64,000 nt of DNA. It comes from Chrysemys picta bellii. Taxonomy: Eukaryota; Chordata; Testudines; Emydidae. The position numbers were made by a program, and so were the translations under genes. Under the pieces are notes generated by a model. That model made no database searches, was not told where the DNA came from, and worked only from the letters and a program-made list of their open reading frames with translations. The stretch is from the NCBI RefSeq assembly GCF_011386835.1, contig NC_088791.1:52657498-52721497 (forward strand), written 5' to 3'. Below, piece after piece: positions 23,304 to 35,646 of the stretch. Position 1 is the first letter of the stretch. Each line of letters starts with the position of its first letter.

Positions 23304-25545
23304 GACATGGACTGCTTCACACTTGGTCAGATAATACTGCAGGTTTAGTGCTTAGCTCACTTCATCACCTCAAAGCTACTATTTAAACCCCAGACCTCCA
23401 TACAGTTTTTGCAAATGGTCCCTTTCTTTATAGTGCATCTGAACATCTTGATCTCTGAGTTCTTTGAAATCCATATGTGAATCCATATTTTGCACCATGT
23501 GAAAATACCATGGATTGATGGCATCACCCCTTACAGAACAGATGATGCAACATGTAAGGTCAATACTCTGAGTGAAGGATCCAGCCCCTGCATAAACATT
23601 GGCTTGAGCCACCTGTTGGATTAGGGGCTGTAAAATGGAGTCAGTACTGATATTTTGTTTAAAGACTGCACTGGTCTTGATTGGGAGGAATGAAGAGATA
23701 CCCTCACCTTGATAATTTGACCTTTTTTCCCGGGATGGATGCTGCCAATCTGATTGGCTGGGTCCAGGTAGAGACTATGGATGTCAGAAGCGCGTTATCT
23801 CTGAATCAGTTGATTTTGCCCATACTGAGGAAGTACATAGCATTGTGAAAATCACTGGAAGGTAAATGAACAGTAATGATCATCAGCTCCACTCTGAACT
23901 AGGTGAGCTGCAGTGAGTCCCATCAGAAAAATGTACCTGAAATTGAGCATGAAAACGGAGTGAGTATTATGCAAAGGTGACTTCTAACTAGAATATTACT
24001 TTGACTATATTTGCCTTCCCTTCTCTATTCTTTTTTGCAAACATTGGGAGCAAAATTTTGTGTGTACAAACATTCAAGTTAGGGGAAATTGGGCACAGAT
24101 TCATTTAATACAAAAATGAAATTTAGAGAAGCTCACTTGGGGAACAGAGATGCTGCCTGATGCACAGTGTTTCTTATGGTGGGCCTGATATCATATACCA
24201 TTAAGCACACAGGAGTTCAGGGCATCTTGCTTCTGGCTACTGCTTGCTGATAAGTATCTTATAGATTCTAGTTCTCAAATGGGGCTAGACATATCCCTGG
24301 ACTCCAGACCATATTCCTTTGGGTGTGCAGTGGCTGGTTTATAGGCAGGAAGTATTTCCTGGTTTGCCCTTAAATGCTCTGGAGTGTTTGTCTGCTGCTT
24401 GTGCAAAGGTTATAGAGTGCTTGTATGTGCTCTTCCTTGCCTTGCATACCAATATAGCAGAGGACAAGATTTGGCCCTAAAACAGAATTTACACAAGTGA
24501 TTCTTAAATAGTGGGTGCTAATATCTAAACAGAATTTACTAGCGCATTGCATTATTAAGGGGCTTTTAACGTTTGGATTCAAACAAAAACTGGAAATTGA
24601 AACTCGATGAACAACAATAGAGCTAATTATAAAATGCATAACTACAGCAGGCTTTAATTAATGCAAACTGCAGCATTGCTTTAACTAGCCAAGAGAGATG
24701 AGATGCTGCAATACAGTCTTTCAAGCAATAGCAATGTTCAAGTGCCCTACAAAATAATTGCACTCTGAAGTGTTCCCTGAGGCATGGGAACACCAATAAG
24801 TAAGTAAGTAAATAAATAAATAAAAGAAAAGAAGAAGAAAATGAGGGAGGAAGGGAAAAAAAGAAGAAAATCAAAAGATAAATATCCCACCTTTCCTTTA
24901 ATTTTTATCTCAATTTATATTAAAGAAGAGATAATTGTGGTTTAAATTATAAAAGCAGCACTCTATAATTTCAGTACAGGGCCACTGAAATTCTTAGACT
25001 TATTCATGTTAAAACGGAGACTAATTTGTTCAACATATCCTGGTGTGAAGCAAATTTTCTCATGACTTGAAGGGGTCATAACAGTTTCCCCAGTGTCTAC
25101 AAGAAACCTATCGCAGGACATAATAGATAATTGAAAAAGTTGCATACATTATATCTACCCACATGAAGGTTAAAGTAGTAGAATAAAACATGTTCTGGTT
25201 AAGTGATGCTATTAATGCAATGACTTCACATATAATATTTCTAACACATTAACATTTAATAGCGTAGATACTTTTGCTTGCATATTATATTAAGCAGTCT
25301 TTCTCTTAAACTAAGAAGGGTTTGCAGAAAATGGAACATTTATTTTTATAATAAATCATTATTTCTCTTTGCTACTTACATCCTCTCACCCCACAGTTAA
25401 TGTGGTCTGTATACTGGACCTAGGAAGTAGAGATGAATCTGAGCTGAGTCCTGATCTGAACTTTTCCAAATCCAGGAAATATTCAGATTCGGAGCACCGG
25501 TTCTGGATGCACATCAAAAAAGTTTGTGGGGTGTTTAGGGGAGGA
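23304..25545. other. Unique DNA with an A/G-rich tract
   Basis: Contains (TAAG/TAAA)n followed by a purine tract at 24795-24870. Otherwise nothing recognised. Confidence 0.5.
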
Positions 25546-25757
25546 AGGATGGTTTAGTGGATAAGGCTCTGGCCTGGGACTTAGGAGATTTGCATTCTTT
25601 CCCAGCTCAACCACAGACCTCCTGTGCCTAATCTACCCTCTGCCTCAATATCCCATCTGTTAAATGGGCAGACAATACATCCCTACCTCACAGAGATGTT
25701 GCAAAACTAAAGTCTGTTAATAACTCTGAGGTGCTCAGACATTGTGCTGAGGAATTA
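25546..25757 (+). mobile_element. MIR-like CORE-SINE, with head
   Basis: The head 'gatggtttagtggataaggc' is a degenerate tRNA-like A-box region. It is followed by 'ccacagacctcctgtgcc' and the 'cccatctgttaaatgg' core and tail. The orientation is +. Confidence 0.75.
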
Positions 25758-27013
25758 GACAGAGACAACATGTTGGTTTGGTCCTCTCTCTGTGAGTAGG
25801 AAAAAAACACAATAATTTCTGGATTTGGGTTAGAATTTTTTCCTGATATTTTTATGTTAAAAGAAAAGGTTCAGTCAAAAAGTGGCTGACTTTCCTGACA
25901 TGCAAAATTATGAATGATCTGGGCCAAAAGGAGTCAGCAAAGAAAGCCAAGGCAAGGAGTGGAAGGAGTTGCTAGTATGTTACTTTATGATTTGGAAAGC
26001 CCTGCTAGGTTATTGGTACCCTGCATTATGCGCCTGATGCAAAACCCATCAAACTTAAAAGGAGTCTTTCCACTGGTTTCAAATCCAGCTCTCTGTGCCA
26101 AACAAATCAACCAGCCAGTCACACTCACACATCATGACTAAGTGCCAGATTTTCAGTGCTAGCTTACTTTTTTGTGTGCCTGTAGTTTTGCCATTGCAAA
26201 TCAGATATACAAATATCTGTGTGGTAGAAGTTGTACCTTCAATTAGCTGCAGCCACAATTAATTGTTGGACTAAGAAAAAGACAGCCCTTTACAAATCTG
26301 GCCCATAAATTGTAGTGTGGTTGTCCTAAAATTCCTACAAGTCACCTCTGCTGCCATTTTATATTTCAGAAGATACAGAAGGATTCCTCAGTTATACTAC
26401 TAAAAAGTATTTCCCTTCACCAAATTAGTATCAGTACAACAAAAATACTTGCAAGTCTTGGTACTTAAAATATTCATAAGAACACCAAACATAAATACTA
26501 ATTGGTGGAAATTCAGTGTGCAGGATCAGTTCAGATGTTTAACCCAATTTCTTAGGGCCAACACACACCAAGGATGGCAACCTTCCACCTCCCACACCAC
26601 CTCTGCCACCAAGTGTGGCTCACCTTGTTTATTGTTGGCTCCTTGGCCTGCTACTTCTTGCCACTTGCTACTTCCCGCTGGCACTGTTGGAGAAATCCAG
26701 TAGTGATGCTTCCTGTTCCAGTAACATGCCTGCTTCCCAAATGATGTCTTGATGAACCTCCTCTCCTCATTCTCACTGCCTCTCATTGTATTCCCTTCTC
26801 CCTCTTGCACCTTAAAATCTTACCTGCTGCCTCACTGAAATACTGGTACTCCCCTCATGTCCTGCCTTTCTCCCTCTGTGCTTTCTTTCTTTCCCTCTTG
26901 AAGCGCCCTTTTGAGGTTCTCTTCTGCCACTGCTTTCTATCCTTTTCCTGGGAGATCTGCTTGTCCACTGTGATACCCCACTCCTTCCTTTCCCCACCCC
27001 CACAGAAAAAGGA
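25758..27013. other. Unique DNA
   Basis: Frames on both strands at about 26526-26810 and 26805-27110 have C/T bias but no domain; treated as non-coding. Confidence 0.5.
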
Positions 27014-27127
27014 ATATAGCCAGATCCTACTCTCAGTTACACTGGTTTCAGTGCAGAACAAACCCCCTGCCATCAGTCAAGTTGTTTTGGATTTACCCAG
27101 GCGTAAATGAGAGCAGAATTTGGCTCA
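27014..27127. repeat. Palindromic MITE-like element
   Basis: The left edge 'cctactctcagttacactgg' is mirrored by the right edge 'gcgtaaatgagagcagaat'. Half copies lie at 52367-52430 and 61193-61262. Confidence 0.55.
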
Positions 27128-28084
27128 CCCAATGTGCTGGTTATCACTAACAGAAAATCCTATTCATCTTCATGGAATTTCTCATCTCAGAACAAGAAGG
27201 GTAAAGAATTGATGGGAAAAAGCTGCACCTTTGTGATATGAGCTAAAAACACTAGCTCACAAAGGTAAAATGTAAACACCTTTCTGGACAATCAGATTTA
27301 TAGCTAGAGCTGCTCTGTGCTCTGCTCCCATGTTTCTGACCCAGCCCCTTGTGGACAAAAGTGGACTTTAAGCTTCAGCAATTGGCATTCACATACAAAG
27401 AAGCATGTATTGCTGCTTTTTCTCTTATTTCTGAAAACAGACCTTCCTAAACCCATCAGCACACTAATCTTTTTTTGGCGTCAAAGCTGTTTAATCGTTG
27501 GCAGAGTAACAGTCAGTGGATGGCTTAGAGGTCTTATCTTGCTAAGACCAGCAACATCAGCAATCGATACATGAATGACTTTCTCAAATAATACCTAAAG
27601 ATGGAGAAAACATTTTTCATAAGTTTACCGAGACGATCCTAACTCTGCAGATGTAGCTGCAAAGTAAGATGGAGGCATGTGATTATGTGAATACCATTCA
27701 AGCTCACATCAGGTTGCAAGGGAAGAACATTTCACCCTAGAAACACTGGCAAATAGCCTTTTGCTACCCTTTTCAAGCAGACCAACCGATGCAGCTTACA
27801 AGCTTTGACAGACAAACCCAAATTTTACATTGATCAGCTGGCTGTAAAAAACCGCCTAAGTTTTGGCTCTGACATTCCCCTCCACCAACGCCGCAATCAC
27901 ACAGACAGAACCACTTTATTTATACATTTAATGAGAATAAGTTTGTCTTTCCAATCTTAGTGAAAGCTCCTCCTTTTGTATAATTGGGTCTGATCCTTGT
28001 CTGTTGTAAATCAGTATAGTTGCCTCAAGGCAAGTTTATGGCCCATTTTATTTATTAAGCATTTTGATTATTGTAAAATCAGAC

Positions 28085-28168
28085 AAATTGCTAGCTGATG
28101 TAAGTCCATATAGCTCCACCGAAGTCAATAGCACTATGCTCATTATACCAGCTGAAGACCTGGCCCTT
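28085..28168. repeat. Palindromic MITE-like half element
   Basis: Words 'gctgatgtaagtccatatag', 'gaagtcaatag' and 'accagctgaagacctggccc' place it in the same fold-back class. Confidence 0.45.
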
Positions 28169-28239
28169 AAAATCATAGCGAGGGAATGCACCATCTCGTT
28201 CTAATGTAATCCTTCTGCCAGGTGGAGCCAGCAGCAACC

Positions 28240-30000
28240 AGGGCTGGGTTCAATATCTAGGGGTTCCTTTTCATCAATACAACACAAAACCAGCTTGAGC
28301 CCCCACCCAGTAACCTGGGAAAATTACACACCACCCCTGGGTGCCTCTGAGAGGCAATACTTCCCCACTTGCAAGCACAGAGTCTGAGTGTAGAAAAGAA
28401 ACTTTTAATAGAAGGAGGGAGGTAACTGGGCATTAGTTTGGGAAAACACCGCAAACAGGGTTCATAAACATAAACCATGAGCAAAAGACCCACCCCCCAA
28501 ATAAGTTAGGCAGTGTCCTTTTCCCCTCAAGTCCAGCAACCCAAAGGTCCCTTTCACATGCCCGACCCTTCTCTGCACCCCACTCACTGTTGCTGTCCTT
28601 GATCAGTGCAGAGTTCAGAGGTGCATCTGCAGAGTTCACCTCCCATCCTGGGTGGAGGTGAGGGTAAAAGGCACCTTACTCTGCTGCCCAAGCACTCAGT
28701 CTCCGCCCCTCGCTGTGGGGCTCTGCTCTGGCCCTCTCCACCAAATGCCCTTCTGGCCTCATGCTGCGCCTATCCACCAGCCACTCTACTGGCCGTATGC
28801 CGTACCTCTCCACCAGCTGCCATGCTGGCCACATGCTGTGCCTCTCCACCAGCTGCCCTGCTGGCTGCATGCTGCACCTCTCTGCCTCACCTGCCACCCA
28901 TTCACCAGCTAACTGTCAGTCACCTTCTGCTGCCACTTGCCTCTCTGCTGTGACCTCTGCACATCAGTCGCTTAGTAATTACAGGCTGGGCAGAAACACT
29001 ACCCCTATCTCAAGTGATTTAAGGTCTCAGTGATTTTTAGCTCTTAATAGACAGGGCAGAAACACTGCCCTATCACAACTGATTTCAGCTCTGATTGAAC
29101 ATTTAAAATAACAAAGAGACTCCTAATGAAACGTATTTAGCTCTTTCTTTTAACAGTGGGGAGGAACTGGTTTAACCAGTACAAGAAGGACCCTTGGGAA
29201 GCGTTTGCAGTCTCCTGACTGGGACACCTAGTCCCACTCCTCTTACAATCATAGGGCTCTGGCATTCGAGCCCCTGGCTCAATGAGGTTCAACTGAGGGT
29301 GACACCCTTAGTTGGGACAGGTTAAGCACAGTCCTGTTTTCCTGTATTCCTACAATAATTTCAACATTGGTAACTATTTCACTACCCCTGCATTCAGTAC
29401 TAAAGTGATTTGTACCCAACACCAGCCCAAGTTGATTACTTTGACACTGCTTCATCTGCTGAATATCTATTTACAGAAACATACCCAAAGTCTCTCAACC
29501 CCCACAGCTAGCTGTCAGGGAAGCATTCATTCAGACCCTCCTTACACTAATATTTTCTTCCTTTCCTTCCAATTTCCTCACCTTACAATTCAGTTTTCTC
29601 TTTCCTCTGAATTTTCCTTCCTTAGTATCCCAACCCAGTCATCCAAATCCCACTGAAACTCTGCTGAGGCCACAGACCTATTTCAGGTTTCTCCACAGAA
29701 AGGCCAGCACTGCCTGCTTAATTGCATGTGCTTTCAACCATTAATACAGAACTCCACAACAGCATTGAATGGTCACTCAAAACCAGTGCCTGCTGAACCT
29801 CTGTCTTGCAAACACAAATCCAACTTGGGGTAATAACGCTCTCAAAACTCTGTGTGTGTGTGATTCTTTGCTGTGCCTCTGGAAATTGCAGCAGAGAAGG
29901 CACAGCCAAGGGACAGTAGGACAAAAGTGTCTTGCACCCTCAGGATTCTGGACTTATTTGGGGATCATAACAACCCCTAACATTAGGGAACCTAGGGGAT
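28240..30000. other. GC-richer block, probably repeat-derived, unidentified
   Basis: The composition changes sharply from its AT-rich flanks. It includes the 36-bp minisatellite (28733-28876) and a loose direct duplication around 'gggcagaaacact' (28984 and 29053). It resembles a reptile LTR-element interior or LTR, but I could not find ends or coding motifs. Confidence 0.35.
28733..28876. repeat. 36-bp minisatellite, four units
   Basis: Units begin at 28733, 28769, 28805 and 28841, each 36 bases and each starting 'cctctccacca' or a one-base variant. The last two differ at only a few sites. A fifth partial unit follows. Because 36 is a multiple of three, every frame through it stays open and gives repetitive shadow ORFs. 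Confidence 0.9.
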
Positions 30001-31054
30001 GATTTAATTACTGCAGCCTGCTCAGGGCAATATATACTGGTGCATGCTATGGAAACTGCTCCCACTCCTGGCACATGCCTTGTGCTGGGACTTTGGGAGG
30101 TGGGCAGTGCAGGGCCTCTTACACTGGTTGTACACTGTGCCTATGTCAGAAGAATGCTCTGTTGATCCTTTGCAACACAGTTCCAGCCCCTTTATGCTGC
30201 CAGAATGTGTAACTGAATCAGTTCCTTTGCAGCTAAAGATTGTCTTGCATCTCAATTTCGAAACACATTGAAATAAACTAATTATCCTCATTCCTGCTGG
30301 TTCAAAGTGAATTAAATTGAAAACTTGAGTGCAGTAGACTTGTACAATATTCCCTTACCATGTTCAGCAACAGCACCAGCTAACAACCAACATTTTTTCC
30401 TTTCGCATCTCTTCATTGTTAATTTGCCTACATGTGGTTGCGAACAAGCTCCAAGGCGAATAGACTGAAAGTGTGCAAAAATAGCACATAAAAATATAAA
30501 TCAATAGCAGCAACGCTTTGATGTAGACCTCTCTATGTGTGAGCAGTAAGTGAAAAACATGCATTGCCCTAACAAACATATTTAACTTATGCAACCATCA
30601 CTTACGGCAACACACGTAACCTGAGGTCTTACTGACCTTGGCAGCCTAACAAGGTTTTGGGGACTGAGTTGATTTTCCTCATCTTGGCATGTGAAGCCCC
30701 AGAGTGTGCCACTGGCTCCATCTCCTAAGAGTGCTTGTGGCATGAACATGATGTGGAAGCAGCCACTTCTTATGTCACAGAAATAGGAAAATCAGGAGTG
30801 TCAGCATAGACAACGTTACCCACCAGTTGCTGAGCACTTCACAAAGATGGAGGCTGACTCTTTTTTGCTAAGTACTAGTAAAATGTTCAGTGAATATTTG
30901 GAGTGTACAGATTCCACTGAGAGTGAAAACTGGGGAAATCCCAGAGTCCTTGTGGGGGACAAGAGAGACAATAATAAAACTATTTTCATAGTATTAGCCT
31001 AGGTGTGTGGAAGTAGGATCTGCCTTAGGTACTTTATGTCTCCCATTTCATGGT
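30001..31054. other. Unique DNA
   Basis: No gene or repeat recognised. Confidence 0.5.
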
Positions 31055-31146
31055 ATTGGAACGCCTCACACTCCGTAGTGTATTTATCATCACAATACCC
31101 GTGTGAAGTAGGGACCTATTATCCCCAATTTACAGGTGGAGAAACT
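31055..31146 (-). mobile_element. MIR-like SINE fragment, antisense
   Basis: 'acctattatccccaatttac' and 'acgcctcac' words are the reverse complement of a MIR tail. Confidence 0.6.
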
Positions 31147-31350
31147 TGATTTCAATAGGGATTAGTCACCTAAATACCACTGAGGATCTGGGCCTAAGTG
31201 ACCTACCTAAATATGAGTTGTTGGTACCAGCAGGTAGTAAAAGTTTATATTCTAGCCCATCGATAATTAATACAGAGAGATGCAGTGAGTTACTTGGGCA
31301 TGCAACAGTGTTGTGCTATGAAAACAGTACTTTATGGACTGATAGCAAAC

Positions 31351-32930
31351 ACAGGAGAATAGGAATTGCCAGACTGGATCTGACCCAAGGGGCATGTAGT
31401 CCAGCATCCTGTCTCCAACAATGGGCAGCAACAAATGCTTCAGAGGAAGGTGCAAGAAACCTCAAAGTACGCAGCTGTGGAATAATCTAATTCCATGAAG
31501 GTCTCATCATAATCTTTAGAGATTTTCTTAACTACTGAAATTGGATGTACATTAAAATTATTGACTATGAGGATTCTAGTCAGCTAAAAAGTCTATATAC
31601 TATTAAATTACAACGGGATAGGCTTTTTATCCATATACATGGCCAACAACAAATCCCAATTTGAATTGTGCTACATTAATGATCTCAAAATGTCCTGTGG
31701 CAATGAGTTCCACAGCCTAATTGTGTTGGGCAAAAAAAAAAAAAGTATTTCCTTTGCTCAATTTTGAATTTGCCATGTTTCAATTTCATTGAATGCCCCC
31801 TTTTACTTGATTAGGAGAATAGAAGCTCCTGCTGTATCTTCTCTATGATATTCATTATTTTCTATTATGTTCCTGCTTATTCACCTACTTCCTAAAGTAA
31901 ACAATCCTAATCTATTCAATCTCTCTTCATATAAGACAGGGGTGGGCAAACTTTTTGGTCCAAGGGCAACATCGGGGAACAGAAATTGTATGACGGGCCA
32001 TGAATGCTCACAAAATTGGGTGTTGGGGTGCGGGAGGGGGTAAGGGCTCTCTTTAGGGGGCTGGGGTGCAGGGAGGGGTGCAGGTTCCGGCTGGAGGTGC
32101 GGGATCTGGGGTGGGGCTGGGGATGAGAGGTTTTGGGTGCAGAAGGGTGCTCCAGGCTGGGATGAGAGGTTTGGAGAGCGGGAGGGGGATCAGGGCTGGG
32201 GCAGGTGGAGGGAGAGGCTCAGGGATGCAGGCTCCGAGTGGCACTTACCTCAAGTGGCTCCCGGAAGCAGTGGCATGTCCCTTCTCCGGCTTCTACGCAG
32301 AGGTGCAGCCAGGTGGCTCTGCACGCTGCCCCATCCGCAGGCATCACCCCTGCCGCTCTCATTGGAACACTGGAGGGGACCATTGGAGCATGTAGGAGCC
32401 AGAGCGGGGCCGTGCAGTGGCTTCCGGGACCCGTGTGGTGTGGCTTCCAGGAGCCATGTGGTGCGGCCCCAATGCAGTGCCCCGGCCGGAGCAGGGCCGA
32501 GCCGCTTGTGTGGCCCCTCACCCAGCGCCCCGGCTGGAGCACTGGAGTGGGACTGAGCCGGGTGGGGTGTTTTGCGGGCCAGCTTAAAGCAATTCGGCCT
32601 GTGGGCCTGTAGTTTGCCCACCCTGATATAAGAGCGTCTCTATTTCCCATACAGACCCTTCTCTAATTCTGGGGTGACCAGTATTGCACACAGTAGCCTA
32701 AGGGAGGCCATATAATGGTGTTATAATAGTTTGGTATTATTTTACATATTATTCTTCATCCCATTCCTTATGCATCATAACATCTTGTTTGCTTTTTTGA
32801 CCATAGCTGCACATTAAACAGAGGTCTTCATTTACTTGTTCCCAATCAGGCCAATTCTTTCTTTTGGAGTATGTATTTTAAGGACTCTTTTATATTAGCA
32901 ATAGATAGCGCCAGGTGAATACAGTAATCT
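31351..32930 (-). mobile_element. CR1-like LINE 3' region, interrupted by a hAT-type element
   Basis: Antisense signature words of a turtle CR1-like LINE run from 'agactggatctgacccaagg' and 'gtccagcatcctgtctcc' (31371-31420), through 'gagttccacagcc' and 'caatctctcttcatat'. They then resume after the insert at 32634 with 'ctggggtgaccagtattgca' and 'gcttttttgaccatagctgc' up to about 32930. The collinear match on both sides shows one LINE copy split by the later element. Non-coding 3' part only. Confidence 0.7.
31937..32625. mobile_element. 689-bp non-autonomous hAT-type transposon
   Basis: It is flanked by a perfect 8-bp target duplication, 'atataaga' (31929-31936 and 32626-32633), the size made by hAT transposases. 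The termini 'caggggtgggcaaact' and 'agtttgcccaccctg' are inverted copies that differ by one base length. The interior is strongly GC-rich with no transposase, so mobility needed an enzyme supplied elsewhere. It sits inside, and is younger than, the LINE at 31351-32930. Confidence 0.9.
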
Positions 32931-33094
32931 CTTCATTCCCACCGAATGTTGTTTTCACTCCACTGGTCCTTTTGGAATACCAATTCAGCACCTCACAGTA
33001 TTATGCTAATTAATCTCTGAAACATTCACACTCAAGGCAGTCTATCTTTATATTTTGGTGGCTTACATCTTGCTAAAATATAAAGCTTTCTGAT

Positions 33095-33120
33095 GTGTGT
33101 ATGTATGCATATATGTGCAT

Positions 33121-33181
<61 letters not shown>
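33095..33181. repeat. (TG/CA)n microsatellite
   Basis: An alternating purine/pyrimidine run: 'tgtgtgtatgtatgcatatat' followed by (CA)n from 33121 to 33181 with one interruption (cat). Confidence 0.95.
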
Positions 33182-35252
33182 AGTATAGGTTGCCAGTCCA
33201 TAGCCACATTAGAATTACAATTAAAAACAGTTGGACTCATACACTTTAAAGTACAGCATGAGTTTTCCTGTCCCTTTTTGATAACTGCAGCTATAATATA
33301 ATACAGTGGCAGAAAAGTAAATTACACACCAAAAATCCATTTCCATGCTAATGGAATGTGCTGTATGAGACTGTTAGCATGCTTTCAGAGAGCAAATAGA
33401 TGTTATTTAAGAAACTCACTCCTAGAATAAAGGTGTGCATTAAAATTACTGACTGTAAGGATTCTTGTCAGCTAAGAAATCTATTTCCTTTTTTAATAAA
33501 ATTGTTTATTTCTGAAAAGAAAACACAGGATGAGATCAATGATAAACTAAAGAGCCAGGATATCCTATCTCACTTTACGGGCTGGGATCTTTCATTTCAA
33601 AGCTCTCTAACTATTCCAACAATAATACCTTAAGAATAGATGAAATAAGATCTTGAAATTCTGTGTATGTCAAGTGAGAGTAGTTTCCTTCCAGTTTTCA
33701 TACTGCAAGAATCAAATTCTTCTTTAAAAGCTGTGAGCTGGAAAAAACACTGTGGAAAATTTCAGCTGAAAGCTGTCATAATCGTAGTTGCACAAAATAA
33801 AGAGAAATTCTGTGTGTGTGTGTGAGAGAGAAAGACTGTGTATAGGCACCAGCATGTACTTTGCTGACTTTTTTTTTCTGAAATATGAGTAAGCCCTGAT
33901 ACTAAATCCCTGATTTCTTTTTCCCCCTCAAATGAAAAGGTTTACAGACCTCAAAAGCAGACAGGTAAATGGCACAATTCCAGAGGCTTCCCCTTGATAA
34001 GCTTTGATCGCCAACAGTTTTGCTCAGTCTCTCCTGCCTTGCACTATAGTATATAGTCTATAATAATTTCTTACTGCTGGAAGAGTGAGAAGTGGCAATG
34101 CCTTTCTAGGTGGAAATGGAGTAGAGGTGGGAAAGTAGAGCAGGAGAGTGATCATGATTATTCTTGTAAATACAAGTTATTGATTTGCTTTGCTGGTGTT
34201 CACAATCACTTTTATTTGGAGTCATTCAAGTGAGTAAGTGCGTGGGCTCATGTATGCTCTCAGAGAGGAAAAGCATTGTAAATAGTAGAGAATATTTCAA
34301 GTGCTCTGACAGCCATTTTGAAAGCTCTTTTGTTATCATTTGCACAAGGTGTATTTGCTGGTCAGTTGTACATGTTTGTAAACAGTTAGCAAAACAGAAG
34401 AAATTAGTACTCCCCGTGTTCAAAAATCATGAGCCAGGTCACAAAAATTATTGGCTTTAAACATGACCCCCGTGGTCAAACACTATGGAAGAATTGCCAA
34501 CACTTTCGACAAATCCCAGAAAAGAGGGAGCTAAGGGGCATGCTGTTTTGCATGAGAGGGTCCCTGACAGGCAACAACCACAGAAGGTCAAGAAAGGACA
34601 TGGAATAACCAGACCAAGTGAATTTGTCACCTTCTGACAGTAGTAGTGGTGATGTTCCAGGGGAGCCCGACATCCAAGCCACAGTGCAGAGCACCTCACA
34701 GACTAATTGAACATTGTTAGTTCCATCAGTAGTTTGTTATACATATTTGAAATTGCATATTATGTTAATGTTGATTGTTAGGTGGTGTTATTGTTATGTT
34801 TCGTTAGGGCTGGAAGATGTGAGGAACAGTCCCTTTAAGAGGCTGTGGAAAGACTTGTGTGATGGTTATGTTATGCAGAGGCTCATATTACCCAATACTG
34901 ACCAGTTAGAGCTCAGACACTGAAGAAAACAATCATCTGTCAGATTCCTTGGCTTGGAGACTAGAGTAATTACTGAACACCAGAGTAGCCCTGGGCAGGA
35001 GATGGCCTACAGGATCCCTGCTATGGAGCTATGATGATTGACACCAGTTATCTCTACAAAATGAGACCCTCTAGACAGGGCTTAACATACATTTTCTTGT
35101 CATTGGTCCACTAGAAGCATATCTTACATTCAAATTTGGTTAATGTGGCCAAATCCAAGCTTAAAACCAAATGGGTCTAGTTTTTTTTCCATCCCCATGT
35201 TCAGTAATATAAAGAGGTTGCAAATCCAGAGACAGAGAAATACATTATAAAT
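33182..35252. other. Unique AT-rich DNA
   Basis: Short (TG)n-(AG)n patch at about 33811-33835. No gene recognised. Confidence 0.5.
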
Positions 35253-35646
35253 AGGCTTGGCAGAATTTGATTTTTGTTTGTCTGCAATTTCAGTGGATAA
35301 TATTGATGTTTATTTTAAAACATTTTAAAATATTTTTGTTGATTCAAATTTTCACAGTTGTGGGAAACTATGGGGGGACTCTGACAAAATAATTATGTAA
35401 TGACAGAAGATGTTTATATTCAAAAAGTTAAAGCCTTACAGTGGATAAAAAACAAACTGTCAACATCACATGTCAAAATATACTAAGTAAATATTTTTAA
35501 ATTAAACTCTAAGGTCTCAAGCATCATTTGCCTATTTGTACATTATAATTAGTGTCAATGGAAGTATTTTTTTCCCCAATGGTTTGTGTCTGGTGAAATT
35601 GGTGTTCACTGATATTTACCAATAAAAATCAAATCCTTCCAAGCCT
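35253..35646. mobile_element. 394-bp non-autonomous DNA element with inverted ends
   Basis: The left end 'aggcttggcagaatttgatt' matches the reverse complement of the right end ('aatcaaatccttccaagcct') with a few mismatches. The interior is AT-rich with the word 'tgtgggaaactatggggg'. It resembles a repeat common in turtles. No target duplication was fixed. Confidence 0.65.

Noticed and set aside
26526..27110. Opposite-strand frames of 94-101 residues
   Set aside because: C/T-rich strand bias keeps frames open; no domain and no shared codon periodicity.
28606..29033. Cys/Pro/Leu-rich repetitive frames
   Set aside because: Produced by the 36-bp minisatellite; no gene.
32066..32650. Several overlapping 109-143 residue frames on both strands
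   Set aside because: All sit inside the GC-rich interior of the hAT-type element and reflect few stop codons in GC-rich DNA, not a transposase.
33095..33301. Frame with a long Thr/His run
   Set aside because: Direct translation of a CA microsatellite.
34457..34699. 80-residue minus frame with Cys pattern
   Set aside because: Two overlapping frames are equally open, no family recognised, and no splice or promoter support.
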